DNA of 64,000 bases from Aeromonas dhakensis (GCF_000820305.1 NZ_CDBH01000046.1:25574-89573), one strand, 5' to 3'; counted from the stretch's first letter, positions 37,333 to 46,331 are shown. Program-made: numbers and translations. The notes: generated by a model not told the origin, from the letters alone.

Positions 37333-38330
37333 AGACGCTTTTATCGGTGCGCGACGTGAAGCAGCACTTCCAGCTGGGCGGCGGCTTGTTGCGCAAGAAG
37401 TACCACGTCTACGCGGTGGACGGCATTAGCTTCGATCTCAAGCAGGGGGAGACACTGGGGCTGGTGGGCGAGTCCGGCTGCGGCAAGTCGACCCTGGGAC
37501 GCACCCTGCTCAAGCTGTTCGAACCGACCGCCGGCACCATCACCTTCGAGGGGCGTGACATCACCCACCTCTCGCCCAAGGAGATGCGCTCCCTGCGCCA
37601 GGAGATGCAGATCGTGTTTCAGGATCCTGCAGAATCCCTCAACAGCCGCCACACGGTGGGGCAGATCCTGGAGGAGCCCTTCGTCATTCACGGCAAGGGC
37701 AATGCCGAACAGCGGCGGGTCTGGGTGCAGGAGCTGCTGGAGAAGGTAGGGCTGCCCGGCAGCGCGGTGGATCGCTATCCCCATGAGTTTTCGGGCGGCC
37801 AGCGCCAGCGCATCGGCATCGCCCGGGCCATCGCCCTCAAGCCCAAGCTGCTGGTCTGTGACGAGGCGGTGTCGGCGCTGGATGTATCGGTGCAGTCCCA
37901 GATCGTCAACCTGCTGCTCACCCTGCAGCGGGAGATGAATCTCGCCATCATCTTCATCGCCCACGACCTGTCGGTGGTCAAGCACATCTCGGATCGGATT
38001 GCGGTGATGTATTTGGGCAGGATCGTCGAACTGGCTGAGGCCCAGTCGCTCTATCTGGCGCCGCGTCACCCCTATACCCAGGCACTCATCTCGGCCATTC
38101 CGGTGCCGGACCCGCGTCGGCGCAGCCAGCGCATCCTGCTGACCGGTGATGTGCCATCCCCCATCTCACCGCCGAGCGGCTGCCACTTTCACCAGCGCTG
38201 CCCCTATGCCGGTGAGCTGTGCCGCACCCAGTCGCCGAGTCTGCAGTCGTGCGACGGGGCAGGTCACCAGGTGGCCTGCCACACGCCGTTGCCGCTGGCC
38301 GAGGCGCTCCCCCTGGGAAAGGCAGTATGA
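37329..38330 (+). CDS. Peptide ABC transporter ATPase, OppF-like
   Basis: 333 residues. Walker [10 protein letters not shown], signature [10 protein letters not shown], Walker [13 protein letters not shown], and the C-terminal [14 protein letters not shown] motif. ATG 37329 overlaps the previous stop (ATGA). It is the last gene of the operon. Confidence 0.93.
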   Translation: MKTLLSVRDVKQHFQLGGGLLRKKYHVYAVDGISFDLKQGETLGLVGESGCGKSTLGRTLLKLFEPTAGTITFEGRDITHLSPKEMRSLRQEMQIVFQDPAESLNSRHTVGQILEEPFVIHGKGNAEQRRVWVQELLEKVGLPGSAVDRYPHEFSGGQRQRIGIARAIALKPKLLVCDEAVSALDVSVQSQIVNLLLTLQREMNLAIIFIAHDLSVVKHISDRIAVMYLGRIVELAEAQSLYLAPRHPYTQALISAIPVPDPRRRSQRILLTGDVPSPISPPSGCHFHQRCPYAGELCRTQSPSLQSCDGAGHQVACHTPLPLAEALPLGKAV

Positions 38331-38371
38331 TGCCGGTGCCCGCATCGCAGCAAGATGGCACGGGAGAGAGC

Positions 38372-38400
38372 AAATAAAAAATGGGGCCTGTGGGCCCCAT
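38372..38400 (-). terminator. Strong intrinsic terminator, minus-strand polarity
   Basis: A perfect 8-base stem (ATGGGGCC/GGCCCCAT). On the minus strand it is followed by TTTTTATTT; on the plus strand the following bases are CTTCATGG. The polarity shows that it mainly serves a leftward transcript, that of the small frame at 38555-38674. It may weakly stop the transporter operon too. Confidence 0.85.
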
Positions 38401-38554
38401 CTTCATGGTTGGAGTTCAGGTTTGGCCGTGGAACATCTGGCCAGGGCAGGACAGCGCCCCCGAGAGGGGATGGCTGCTGTGTGGATTGCTGTTGTTTGTA
38501 ATTTTACTACTTAAATACCCGGTAACTCTTTCACGAAATTGGCCGCTGGTGGTA

Positions 38555-38674
38555 TCAGGCGCCATAACGGAAGTAGTAGTTGCGGGTTGACGGTGCATAA
38601 GTATCTTTCTCTGCCACGCCTTTCTTTCTGGTTACACCCTTCAGGTGGAACAGTACTGCCAGATTCTCAAACAT
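38555..38674 (-). CDS. Small hypothetical protein, 39 aa, probably CRP/FNR-controlled
   Basis: I recognise no family. The frame from ATG 38674 to TGA 38555 encodes a peptide opening MFENLAVLFHLKGVTRKKG, with an aromatic-rich end (STRNYYFRYGA). GAGGTGAATAT gives a well-spaced ribosome binding site. Upstream lie two CRP-like palindromes and a possible promoter (TTGATC, 17 bases, TAGGAT on the minus strand, 38737-38765). Downstream there is about 150 bases of untranslated sequence, then the minus-polarity terminator at 38372-38400. A complete small transcription unit around so short a frame argues for a real gene or a dual-function RNA. Confidence 0.65.
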   Translation of the reverse strand: MFENLAVLFHLKGVTRKKGVAEKDTYAPSTRNYYFRYGA

Positions 38675-38710
38675 ATATTCACCTCATCGCTCTGTCGTTG
38701 ACTTGTTATC

Positions 38711-38726
38711 TGTGACCTGGGTCACG
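38711..38726. promoter_or_regulatory. CRP-like site
   Basis: TGTGA-CCTGGG-TCACG, a near-perfect CRP palindrome, 37 bases upstream of the 39-codon gene. It is close to or just downstream of the predicted transcription start. Confidence 0.65.
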
Positions 38727-38745
38727 CTTTGATCCTATGGCCTTC

Positions 38746-38761
38746 TGTGAGCTGGATCAAC
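38746..38761. promoter_or_regulatory. Second CRP/FNR-like site
   Basis: TGTGA-GCTGGA-TCAAC, with an intact left half-site; on the minus strand it begins TTGATC, so FNR binding is an alternative. It overlaps the predicted -35. Centre-to-centre distance to the other site is 35 bases. Confidence 0.5.
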
Positions 38762-38953
38762 TTTTTGTGTTGTAAATTTACATAAATCATGGAAAGGGTT
38801 TTCAAATCCAGCGCTGTTTATGGAGACGGTTTCAGCAGACTCTCAGATTGATCCCCGTGGTCTGGCTGACGAGTCTGGATTAGCTGCGGATGGGGGGGCA
38901 GAGCAGTCCGGCGGTTTCGAGGGGAAGCACGCCAAGGGCTGGCGGGAGCAGGC
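38762..38953. other. Gene-free stretch between the small gene and the pepD terminator
   Basis: AT-rich near 38760-38820, then GC-rich. No supported gene or further regulatory site was seen. Confidence 0.4.
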
Positions 38954-38981
38954 AAAAAAATACCCCGCACCTGGCGGGGTA
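38954..38981 (-). terminator. Intrinsic terminator of pepD
   Basis: On the minus strand, TACCCCGC/GCGGGGTA is followed by seven T residues, about 35 bases after the stop codon. Confidence 0.88.
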
Positions 38982-39014
38982 TGTGGTGTAGCCGGTCGGC
39001 CTTGACCTGCGGGC

Positions 39015-40466
39015 TTATTTGGCCGGGATCTGTTCCAGCACGTGAACCAGCAGCTGCCAGAACCGCTCGACCGCCGGAATGTGTACCTTCTCGCCCGGCG
39101 CGTGGGCGCCGCGGATGGTCGGGCCGAAGGAGACCATGTCCCACTCCGGGTAGGCGCTCTTGAACAGACCGCACTCGAGGCCGGCGTGGATCACCATGAC
39201 GTTCGGCATCTCGCCGAACAGGGTCTGGTAGCTGCTCCGTACCAAGGCCATTACCGGGGAGTCCACGTTCGGTGCCCAGCCCGGGTAGGCGCCGGTAAAC
39301 TCGCAGCTGGCGCCAGCCAGATTGAACAGGGAGCTGGTCATCTGCTCGACGCTCTCGCGACCGGAGTCGATGAGGGAGCGGATCAGGCACTGTACATACA
39401 CTTCGCCATCCTGGGTCTTGATGACACCCAGGTTGGTGGAGGTCTCGGTCACGCCCGGGATGGCATCGCTCATGCGGATCACCCCGTTCGGGCAGGCCAT
39501 CAGGGAGTCCAGCAGGCGGGCTTGCAGGGACTCGCTCATCAGCTGGGCCGGTTTCTCCTGGGCGGTGAGCAGCACGGTCAGGTTGGCTTCGGTAGCAGCC
39601 AGCTCGCTCTGGTAGATGCCGGTGTAACGGTCGACCAGGGCCTTGAATTCGTTGACGCTGGCGGCGGGTACCAGCAGCTTGGCACGGGCCTCGCGCGGGA
39701 TGGCGTTGCGCAGGGTGCCGCCGTGGATCTCGGCCAGACGCAGGCCCAGCGGCTCGGCGGCCTTGAGCAGACGCACCAGCAGCTTGTTGGCGTTGCCGCG
39801 GCCGCGATGGATGTCGACCCCGGAGTGACCGCCACGCAGGCCCTTGACCTGAAGCTCGAAACCTTCACCTTCAGTGGCGGCAACCTGCTCCAGCGGGAAG
39901 CGAATATTGGCATCCACCCCGCCGGCGCAGCCCATGTAGACCTCGCCATCCTCTTCGGAGTCGGTGTTGAGCAGGATCTCGCCCTCCAGCCAGCCCGCTT
40001 CCAGACCGAAGGCGCCGGTCATGCCGGTCTCTTCGTCGGTGGTCAGCAGCACTTCCAGCGGGCCGTGCTTGATGCTCTTGTCGGCCAGCACTGCCAGGCA
40101 GCCAGCCATGCCCATGCCGTTGTCGGCACCCAGGGTGGTGCCGCGGGCGGTGACCCATTCACCGTCGATGTAGGCATCGATGGGATCCTTGGTGAAGTCG
40201 TGCTGGGTGTCGGCGTTGGCCTGGGGCACCATGTCGATGTGGGCCTGCAGCACTACCGCCTTGCGGTTTTCCATCCCCGGCGTGGCCGGTTTCTTGATGA
40301 TGATGTTGCCGACGGCATCTTGCTTGACCGCCAGCCCTTCCCCTTCGGCCCACTGCATGATCCAGGCGCTCAGCTGGGCTTCGTGCTTGGAGGGGTGGGG
40401 GATGGAGCAGATCTGTTCGAAGAAGTGCCAAATCAGTTTGGGAGAGAGAGAGCTAAGCTGTGCCAC
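39015..40466 (-). CDS. pepD: Aminoacyl-histidine dipeptidase (peptidase D)
   Basis: A 483-residue M20-family dizinc dipeptidase that cleaves carnosine and many unblocked dipeptides in the cytoplasm. Metal and catalytic motifs include VVLQAHIDMVPQ, GTTLGADNGMGMA, the DEETGMTGAFGL segment with the catalytic Glu, INTDSEEDGE-like LLNTDSEEDGE, and HAGLECGLF near the end. I chose GTG 40466 because AAGGAGTCCCGAC precedes it and it gives the family N-terminus (VAQLSSLSP); the upstream frame to 40487 is not needed. It is divergent from the gpt side, as in E. coli. Confidence 0.95.
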   Translation of the reverse strand: MAQLSSLSPKLIWHFFEQICSIPHPSKHEAQLSAWIMQWAEGEGLAVKQDAVGNIIIKKPATPGMENRKAVVLQAHIDMVPQANADTQHDFTKDPIDAYIDGEWVTARGTTLGADNGMGMAGCLAVLADKSIKHGPLEVLLTTDEETGMTGAFGLEAGWLEGEILLNTDSEEDGEVYMGCAGGVDANIRFPLEQVAATEGEGFELQVKGLRGGHSGVDIHRGRGNANKLLVRLLKAAEPLGLRLAEIHGGTLRNAIPREARAKLLVPAASVNEFKALVDRYTGIYQSELAATEANLTVLLTAQEKPAQLMSESLQARLLDSLMACPNGVIRMSDAIPGVTETSTNLGVIKTQDGEVYVQCLIRSLIDSGRESVEQMTSSLFNLAGASCEFTGAYPGWAPNVDSPVMALVRSSYQTLFGEMPNVMVIHAGLECGLFKSAYPEWDMVSFGPTIRGAHAPGEKVHIPAVERFWQLLVHVLEQIPAK

Positions 40467-40658
40467 GTCGGGACTCCTTACCAGCACGGAAAATGACAGA
40501 GCCCCGGCAGCGGGGCGAGGAAGAGGATAACGATAATACAGTCAATCACACAAAAATGTGAGCGATCAGCGCAAATTGCGGGCAGCTTGTGCTGGCAAGC
40601 GGGGGATTGGCAGCGAACTGCTCCGGTGGGGGCAAAATGAGCCTGCACAAAAGATTTT
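40467..40658. other. pepD upstream region
   Basis: No gene seen. It should contain the pepD promoter, but I cannot point to one confidently. Confidence 0.4.
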
Positions 40659-40674
40659 TGTGATTCACATCACA
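40659..40674. promoter_or_regulatory. Consensus CRP site
   Basis: TGTGA-TTCACA-TCACA matches the CRP consensus at all ten core positions. Its centre is about 48 bases upstream of the predicted start of the rightward small transcript, and about 200 bases from pepD. Confidence 0.8.
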
Positions 40675-40680
40675 AAAATA

Positions 40681-40708
40681 TTGAGTTTATGGCGCCGACT
40701 GGTAAATT
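40681..40708 (+). promoter_or_regulatory. Promoter of the small CRP-linked transcript
   Basis: TTGAGT (-35), 16-base spacer, TAAATT (-10); predicted start near 40715. It is just downstream of the CRP site, the geometry expected of a CRP-activated promoter, although -48 is not one of the two classical distances. Confidence 0.55.
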
Positions 40709-40714
40709 AACGAC

Positions 40715-40858
40715 CGTGGTTCGCCACCCGTCAGGATGACGATGAATGCCTCCAGGGAACCGAAGCAAAGCAAGTGCGCCTCCATGGAACCGAGTGTCCG
40801 TTCAAGGATCTGAACCCGCATAAAGGTACGTAACTTGTTAAGCAATCAGGAGTTTATT
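40715..40858 (+). promoter_or_regulatory. GGA-rich structured leader, candidate CsrA/RsmA target
   Basis: Two hairpins present GGA in their loops: CGTCA-GGA-TGACG (40729-40741) and GTTCA-AGGATC-TGAAC (from about 40801). Two near-identical 16-base repeats (GCCTCCAGGGAACCGA at 40748, GCCTCCATGGAACCGA at 40778) add further GGA motifs, and the ribosome binding site itself reads TCAGGAG. Loop-exposed GGA and a GGA in the ribosome binding site are the known features of CsrA targets. Confidence 0.5.
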
Positions 40859-40948
40859 ATGTCAGGCAGCAATTCAACCTATTGGTTCGCCCAGTCTCTT
40901 TATACCCAGGGCTTCAGCTACCCGAACCCCTACGCCAACCGCCGTTGA
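40859..40948 (+). CDS. Small hypothetical protein, 29 aa
   Basis: No recognised family. ATG 40859 to TGA 40948 encodes a polar, aromatic-rich peptide (MSGSNSTYWFAQSLYTQGF, ending PNPYANRR). CAGGAGTTTATT gives a strong, well-spaced ribosome binding site. Upstream are a consensus CRP site and promoter, downstream a hairpin (CGTCAGCCAGGCTGACG, 40957-40973) and a strong terminator. No membrane segment or signal peptide is visible. It could be a functional peptide, a leader peptide, or part of a dual-function RNA of about 320 bases. Confidence 0.6.
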   Translation: MSGSNSTYWFAQSLYTQGFSYPNPYANRR

Positions 40949-40989
40949 TGCGGGCCGTCAGCCAGGCTGACGACAGGCGTATCGAAAAA

Positions 40990-41031
40990 AGCAGGTGAGT
41001 GAGGAATCCATCCTCCCCCTGCTATTTTTTT
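40990..41031 (+). terminator. Intrinsic terminator of the small CRP-linked transcript
   Basis: The outer stem AGCAGG/CCTGCT encloses an inner stem GAGGA/TCCTC; then A and seven T residues. Confidence 0.85.
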
Positions 41032-41386
41032 ATCTGCCGAGCGGCAAACCCCGTCGGGGAGAGGAAAAAGAGGGAGTCAGCCGGACTTGCTTCGATTTTT
41101 TTCCTGCATTTCGCATACGTTTGCCAGTCAATTTATCCGCAAACGATGGTATCATGCCCGCCCAACAGCCTGTCTGCGGTCCTGCCCCCTCTGTGACATG
41201 ACCGCCAGCTCTGCCCATCCTGCTTCCATTGCATCTGTTTTCGCTGCCGAGGGTCTTCTCCCGAGGCGGCCGCGGTGCAAGCTGAATTTGGTAGACAGGC
41301 GGCCGACATTATCTGCTGCCGATTCACTACGGAGTCGGCATGTGAATTTAAGTAATTGTTTTGTATAACCATTTGAGAACGATAGC
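41032..41386 (+). promoter_or_regulatory. gpt upstream region and structured leader, with tRNA-Leu-like remnant
   Basis: No gene seen in about 350 bases. TATCAT at 41150-41155 could be a -10. Around 41268-41345 the sequence GAATTTGGTAGAC resembles the D-arm of tRNA-Leu (GGAATTGGTAGAC), followed by a possible anticodon-like stem (GGCGGC/GCTGCC) and an 8-base hairpin (GCCGATTC/GAGTCGGC, 41318-41339). A proper acceptor stem and T-arm are missing. It may be a decayed tRNA or a leader hairpin set for gpt. Confidence 0.35.
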
Positions 41387-41854
41387 ATGCCAAAAAAATT
41401 CTACGTGTCGTGGGACAACCTGCAACGTGAAGCGCGCCGTCTGGCCCGTCGTCAACTGCCTGTCAGCCAGTGGAAAGGGATCATCGCGGTCAGCCGTGGT
41501 GGCCTGGTTCCGGCGGCGCTGATGGCCCGCGAGCTTGGCATCCGCAACGTCGAAACCCTCTGCATCTCCAGCTACGACCACAACAACCAGCGCGACCTGG
41601 TGGTGGTGAAGGCCGCCAGCACCGCGGGTGACGGCGAAGGCTGGCTGGTGGTGGAAGATCTGGTGGACACGGGCACCACTGCCAAGGTGATCCGCGAGCT
41701 CTACCCCAAGGCCAAATTCATCGCCATCTTCGCCAAGCCCATGGGCGAGCCGCTGCTGGATGATTTCGAAGTGGCCATCCCGCAGGACACCTGGATCGAA
41801 CAGCCGTGGGACATGGCGCTGGAGTTCGCCACCCCCATCTGCGACGAAGAGTAA
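41387..41854 (+). CDS. gpt: Xanthine-guanine phosphoribosyltransferase
   Basis: A 155-residue type I phosphoribosyltransferase salvaging guanine, xanthine and hypoxanthine with PRPP. The PRPP motif is [14 protein letters not shown], and [19 protein letters not shown] and the C-terminal [12 protein letters not shown] fit E. coli Gpt closely. Its place upstream of frsA, crl and proBA and near divergent pepD is conserved with E. coli. Confidence 0.96.
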   Translation: MPKKFYVSWDNLQREARRLARRQLPVSQWKGIIAVSRGGLVPAALMARELGIRNVETLCISSYDHNNQRDLVVVKAASTAGDGEGWLVVEDLVDTGTTAKVIRELYPKAKFIAIFAKPMGEPLLDDFEVAIPQDTWIEQPWDMALEFATPICDEE

Positions 41855-41871
41855 GCCGCAAAGCTGCTGCA

Positions 41872-41902
41872 AAGGGCCCCTGTATGGGGCCCTGTTTTTT
41901 TG
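41872..41902 (+). terminator. Intrinsic terminator of gpt
   Basis: AGGGCCCCTGTATGGGGCCCT followed by G and seven T residues. Confidence 0.9.
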
Positions 41903-41974
41903 TGGTGCAACTGGCTGCCCGGCGGCAAAAGTGGTTAAGATGGAGCCATTGCATGACAGAAATGAGTAACAGCT

Positions 41975-43243
41975 TTGGACTTGAACGACGACCTCAACCT
42001 GACCGAGCAGCTCTTTACCCGGGTCAAGAAGGTGCTGGAGACCTCCGAAGTCTCCAACTCCAGCCCGGTGGAGGAGCAGGATCACAATGTGGACGAGAGC
42101 TTCATCGACGGTTCCATGTCAACGCGCTGGTATCGTCTGCTGCGCCGGCCGACCTGGGCCTGGCAGGGGGCGGATCCGGTCGAGGTGGAGCAGACTCTGG
42201 CCCGCATCGCCATGGGCGAGGGCGAGCGTACCCACGAGCGTTTCCTCGACACCATCAAGGGCTATGTGCCCGGCAACTGGGTCTATGAGTGGAGCCAGCT
42301 GGCCGGCCGCTACTTCAACCGGGGTCGCGAGCTGGTGGCGCAGGGCGAGCGGGGCGCAGCCCTGAAAAGTCTGCTCAAGGCGGTACGTTACTACTCCATT
42401 GCCAGTTATCCCCATCTGAAGAATGACGAGCTGGCGGATCAGGCCCAGTTGCTCGGCAACATGGCCTACCGCGAGGCGGGCCGTCTGTTCAAGGTGCCGC
42501 TCAAGGAGCTCCAGGTGCCGTTTCGCGGCAAGCACATTCAGGGCTACCTGCACCTGCCGACCACCGACAAGCCGGTACCCCTGGTCATCGTCAGCGGCGG
42601 CATCGACTCGCTGCAGGTCGACTTCCTCAATCTCTATCTCAAGTGCCTGGAGCCCAACGGCATCGGCATGCTGTCGCTGGACATGCCGGGCATCGGTTAT
42701 GCCGAGCACTGGCCGCTGGTGCAGGACACCAGCCGGCTCCACCAGGCGGTCTTGAACCATCTCTCCGAGGTGGCCTGGGTCGATCACCAGCGCATCGCCA
42801 TGGTGGGATTCCGTCTGGCGGGCAATGTGGCGGCGCGGCTCGCCTTCATCGAACCGTTCAAGCTGCGGACCGTGGTCTGCATCGGCGCCGGCGTCAACCA
42901 GGTGTTTACCAATCATGAGATGTTCGCCCGCTGCCCCCGCATGATGCGGGACGGGCTGGCCAACCGCCTCGGCGCCGATGCGGCCGAGTGGGAGTCGCTG
43001 CGCACCAAGTGCCAGGTATTTTCACTCAAGACGCAAGGATTGCTGGGGACTCGCACATCTGTGCCGATATTGAGTATTGGACACAAGCGAGATTTCATTT
43101 GTCCCGAGCAGGATGTACGGGCATTGGCCTCCGCCAGCCGCAACGGCAAGGCGGTGGTGTTCGACAAACAACCCTTGCTGGAGGTGTACGACGAGGCGTT
43201 GAAAGAGATGGTCGACTGGCTCAAGAAGCACTTATGTACATGA
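41975..43243 (+). CDS. frsA: Esterase FrsA (alpha/beta hydrolase)
   Basis: About 422 residues of FrsA-type alpha/beta hydrolase: WYRLLRRPTWAWQGADP near the start, GNWVYEWSQLAGRYF, a core with VIVSGGIDSLQ, and VDHQRIAMVGFRLAGNVAARL as the region of the nucleophile elbow. That elbow reads GFRLAG, without the usual GxSxG serine; E. coli FrsA has the comparable GFRFGA, so its catalytic status is unclear. The start is problematic: the only in-frame starts are TTG 41975 and TTG 41981 without a good ribosome binding site, whereas an ATG at 41953 with GGAG seven bases upstream is out of frame. Removing one base near 41983 would join them. Confidence 0.88.
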   Translation: MDLNDDLNLTEQLFTRVKKVLETSEVSNSSPVEEQDHNVDESFIDGSMSTRWYRLLRRPTWAWQGADPVEVEQTLARIAMGEGERTHERFLDTIKGYVPGNWVYEWSQLAGRYFNRGRELVAQGERGAALKSLLKAVRYYSIASYPHLKNDELADQAQLLGNMAYREAGRLFKVPLKELQVPFRGKHIQGYLHLPTTDKPVPLVIVSGGIDSLQVDFLNLYLKCLEPNGIGMLSLDMPGIGYAEHWPLVQDTSRLHQAVLNHLSEVAWVDHQRIAMVGFRLAGNVAARLAFIEPFKLRTVVCIGAGVNQVFTNHEMFARCPRMMRDGLANRLGADAAEWESLRTKCQVFSLKTQGLLGTRTSVPILSIGHKRDFICPEQDVRALASASRNGKAVVFDKQPLLEVYDEALKEMVDWLKKHLCT

Positions 43244-43304
43244 TATAGCGCTAAAATTTATCGTCATCCCAGGGTGACGTGGCTTGTTCAACAGGGAGGT
43301 TAAC

Positions 43305-43697
43305 ATGTCAGAAAGAGTGACCTACAAGCGACTGCTGAGGCAGTTTGCCGCGATTGGCCCCTATTTACGTGAGGACCTGTGTGAAGAGGGGCGTTACCGT
43401 TTCGACTGCCTTTCCGTCTGTGTCAGTGCCAAGCCGGCACCGGACAAACGGGAGTTCTGGGGCTGGTGGCTGGTGCTGGAGCAAGACGATCACAGCTTCA
43501 GCTACCACTATCAGGTCGGCTTCTACAATGCGGACGGGGAGTGGCTCGACAAGCCGTTGCCCAAGAAGCATCAGGTGGAAGTCGAACGCACCCTCAACCA
43601 CTTCTACAAGCTCATCAGCGACAAGCTGCACCAGCTTGGTTGCCGGCTCGCTCCCGCCGAGCAGGTCACCAACGAGCTGACCGTCACCGCCGCCTGA
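43305..43697 (+). CDS. crl: Sigma factor-binding protein Crl
   Basis: 130 residues. Crl binds RpoS and promotes assembly of sigma-S RNA polymerase. Family features include YKRLLRQFAAIGPYLRE, the central FWGWWLVLE block and the HFYKLISDKLHQLGC helix. ATG 43305 follows GGGAGGTTAAC and is preferred over the in-frame ATG 43284. The gene order frsA-crl-proB is the E. coli one. Confidence 0.94.
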   Translation: MSERVTYKRLLRQFAAIGPYLREDLCEEGRYRFDCLSVCVSAKPAPDKREFWGWWLVLEQDDHSFSYHYQVGFYNADGEWLDKPLPKKHQVEVERTLNHFYKLISDKLHQLGCRLAPAEQVTNELTVTAA

Positions 43698-43706
43698 TGA
43701 CCCGCC

Positions 43707-43745
43707 GCCCCGCCAGCCACCCATCGGCTGGCGGGGCATTTCTTT
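43707..43745 (+). terminator. Intrinsic terminator of crl
   Basis: GCCCCGCCAGCC...GGCTGGCGGGGC followed by ATTTCTTT. Confidence 0.8.
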
Positions 43746-43858
43746 GCCGCGCTGCCGGCCATCCCGATTTCCCGCCTGCCGCGTGGCGTTAATTGCCTTG
43801 CAGGGCAACAGGGCCGTGGGTATAAAGGGATTCCTTACATTTTAGCCTTTTTGCTCCC

Positions 43859-44962
43859 ATGGAAAACAGAACCATAGTCGTCAAACTGGGCACCAGCGTG
43901 CTCACCGGGGGATCTTCCCAGCTCAATCGTGCCCACATGGTCGAGCTGGTCAGACAGTGTGCAGCCTTGCACCGTCACGGCCACAGGGTCGTGATGGTCA
44001 CCTCGGGGGCCATCGCCGCCGGCCGTGAGCATCTGGGCCACCCTCCGTTGGCGCCAACCCTGCCCAACAAACAGATGCTGGCGGCGGTGGGCCAGACCCA
44101 GCTGATCCGGGTCTGGCAGGATCTGTTCAACCTCTATGGGCTGCACATCGGCCAGATGCTGCTGACCCGTGCCGACCTGGAGGACAGGGAGCGCTACCTC
44201 AATGCCCGCGACACCCTGCGCACCCTGCTCGATCACCGCATCATCCCGGTCATCAATGAAAACGACGCCGTGGCCACCGCCGAGATCAAGGTGGGTGACA
44301 ACGACAACCTCTCCGCTCGCGCCGCCATCCTGGCCGATGCGGATCTGCTGATCCTGCTTACCGACCAGAAGGGGCTCTTCACCGCCGATCCGCGCACCAA
44401 TCCGGATGCCCAGCTCATCGAAGAGGTACAGACCATAGACGACACCCTGCGCAAGCTGGCGGGTGACAGCGTCAGCGGGCTCGGCACCGGTGGCATGGCC
44501 ACCAAGCTGCAGGCGGCCGACGTGGCGCGCCGCGCCGGGGTCAACGTGGTGATCGCTACCGGCCAGATGCCGGAGGTGGTGGGGCGTCTCGCCAGGGGCG
44601 AGCGCATCGGCACCCTGTTCCCGGCGCTGGCTTCTCCGCTGGAAGGGCGCAAGAGCTGGATCCTGGCAGGGCCACCCCCTCATGGCGAAGTGCAGGTGGA
44701 TCAGGGGGCTGTCGCCGCCATGCAGGAGAAGGGCTCCAGCCTGCTGCCCAAGGGCATAGTGGCGGTGAAGGGGGATTTCGTGCGCGGCGACGTGGTACGT
44801 ATTCTCGATCCCAAGGGGGCCGAGCTGGCGCGCGGCATCTGCCGTTACAATCATCTGGAGCTGGATAAACTGCGCGGCGTCCATTCGGACAACATCGAAC
44901 AGGTGCTGGGCTACGGCTACGGCGCCGTTGCGATCCACCGCGACGACATGGTGCTGCTGTGA
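43859..44962 (+). CDS. proB: Glutamate 5-kinase
   Basis: 367 residues; first step of proline synthesis from glutamate. The amino-acid kinase domain (about 1-260) begins [12 protein letters not shown] and includes [19 protein letters not shown]; the PUA domain (about 278-355) follows, including [20 protein letters not shown] 43859 lies 162 bases after crl. Proline feedback is a property of the family. Confidence 0.96.
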   Translation: MENRTIVVKLGTSVLTGGSSQLNRAHMVELVRQCAALHRHGHRVVMVTSGAIAAGREHLGHPPLAPTLPNKQMLAAVGQTQLIRVWQDLFNLYGLHIGQMLLTRADLEDRERYLNARDTLRTLLDHRIIPVINENDAVATAEIKVGDNDNLSARAAILADADLLILLTDQKGLFTADPRTNPDAQLIEEVQTIDDTLRKLAGDSVSGLGTGGMATKLQAADVARRAGVNVVIATGQMPEVVGRLARGERIGTLFPALASPLEGRKSWILAGPPPHGEVQVDQGAVAAMQEKGSSLLPKGIVAVKGDFVRGDVVRILDPKGAELARGICRYNHLELDKLRGVHSDNIEQVLGYGYGAVAIHRDDMVLL

Positions 44963-45054
44963 GGCGTCAGCCGCTGCAGAGCATGGGCAGCGGCACACCA
45001 GGATAAGAGAGGCGCCGCCATCAGGCGGCCCCGCAAGAACCAAAGGGAAGAGAG

Positions 45055-46308
45055 ATGAGTCTGGAGAAAATGGGGCAGGCAGCCCGCGAAGCCGCCTATC
45101 AGCTGGCCACCGTCAGCACGGCGCAGAAGAACCGGGCGCTGGCCGCCATCGCCGACGAGCTGGAGGCACGCAGCCACCAGATCCTGGCCGCCAACGAGAA
45201 AGACATCGCCGCCGGGCGCGAGGCGGGCCTCTCCGAGGCCATGCTGGATCGGCTGCTGCTCAACCCGGCCCGACTGGCCGGTATCGTGGCGGACGTGCGC
45301 AAGGTGATCTCCCTGGATGATCCGGTCGGCAGCGAGATCGACAGCCGGGTGCTGGAGAACGGCCTGCGTCTCTCCCGTCGCCGGGTGCCCATCGGGGTCA
45401 TCGGCGTCATCTACGAGGCGCGCCCCAACGTTACCATCGACATCGCCAGCCTCTGCCTCAAGACCGGCAACGCCAGCATACTGCGCGGCGGCCGCGAGAC
45501 CTTCCACTCCAACCTGGAGCTGGTGCGGGTGATCCAGCGCGCGCTGGCGGCCTCCGGTCTGCCCGAGGCGGCGGTGCAATATATCGACAACCCGGACCGG
45601 GCCCTGGTGGGTGAGCTGCTGCGCCTCGACCGCTACGTGGACATGATTATCCCCCGCGGCGGCGCGGGTCTTCACAAGATGTGCAAGGAGAACAGCTCCA
45701 TTCCGGTGATCATCGGCGGATTTGGGATCAGCCACATCTTCGTGGATAAGAGCGCCGATCTGGCCCGTGCCTTGCCCCTCATCGACAATGCCAAGGTGCA
45801 GCGCCCCTCCGCCTGCAACGCCCTCGACACCCTGCTGGTGCACGAGAAGGTGGCGCCTGCCCTGTTGCCGCAGCTGGTGACTCTGATGAACGAGCGCAAG
45901 GTGGCCCTGGTGGCCACGCCGGAGGCCATGCCCCTGCTGGCCGGTGCCGAGCAACTGCGCGAGGCGGGTGCCGAGGATTTTGATACCGAGTGGCTGTCGC
46001 TGACCCTGGGGATCAAACTGGTGGCGGATGTGAACGAGGCGCTGGCCCATATGCGCGAGCACAATGCCGGTCACTCCGATGCCATCCTCACCAACGATCT
46101 GGCCAATGCCGAGCGTTTCGTCAACGGCGCCGGTTCGGCGGCGGTCTACGTCAACGCCTCCACCCGTTTCACCGATGGCGGCCAGTTTGGTCTCGGCGCC
46201 GAGGTGGCGGTATCGACCCAGATGCTACACGCTCGTGGCCCCATGGGGCTGACCGAGCTCACCAGCTACAAATGGGTGGGATTGGCGGATTATCTGAGCC
46301 GCGCCTGA
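45055..46308 (+). CDS. proA: Gamma-glutamyl phosphate reductase
   Basis: 417 residues; NADPH-dependent second step of proline synthesis. The aldehyde-dehydrogenase fold carries [15 protein letters not shown] with the catalytic Cys, preceded by [11 protein letters not shown] and [16 protein letters not shown] 45055 follows AAGGGAAGAG. It is 92 bases after proB, so the two are in one operon. Confidence 0.96.
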   Translation: MSLEKMGQAAREAAYQLATVSTAQKNRALAAIADELEARSHQILAANEKDIAAGREAGLSEAMLDRLLLNPARLAGIVADVRKVISLDDPVGSEIDSRVLENGLRLSRRRVPIGVIGVIYEARPNVTIDIASLCLKTGNASILRGGRETFHSNLELVRVIQRALAASGLPEAAVQYIDNPDRALVGELLRLDRYVDMIIPRGGAGLHKMCKENSSIPVIIGGFGISHIFVDKSADLARALPLIDNAKVQRPSACNALDTLLVHEKVAPALLPQLVTLMNERKVALVATPEAMPLLAGAEQLREAGAEDFDTEWLSLTLGIKLVADVNEALAHMREHNAGHSDAILTNDLANAERFVNGAGSAAVYVNASTRFTDGGQFGLGAEVAVSTQMLHARGPMGLTELTSYKWVGLADYLSRA

Positions 46309-46331
46309 GCCCCCGTTTTGCCCTGTGTGAA

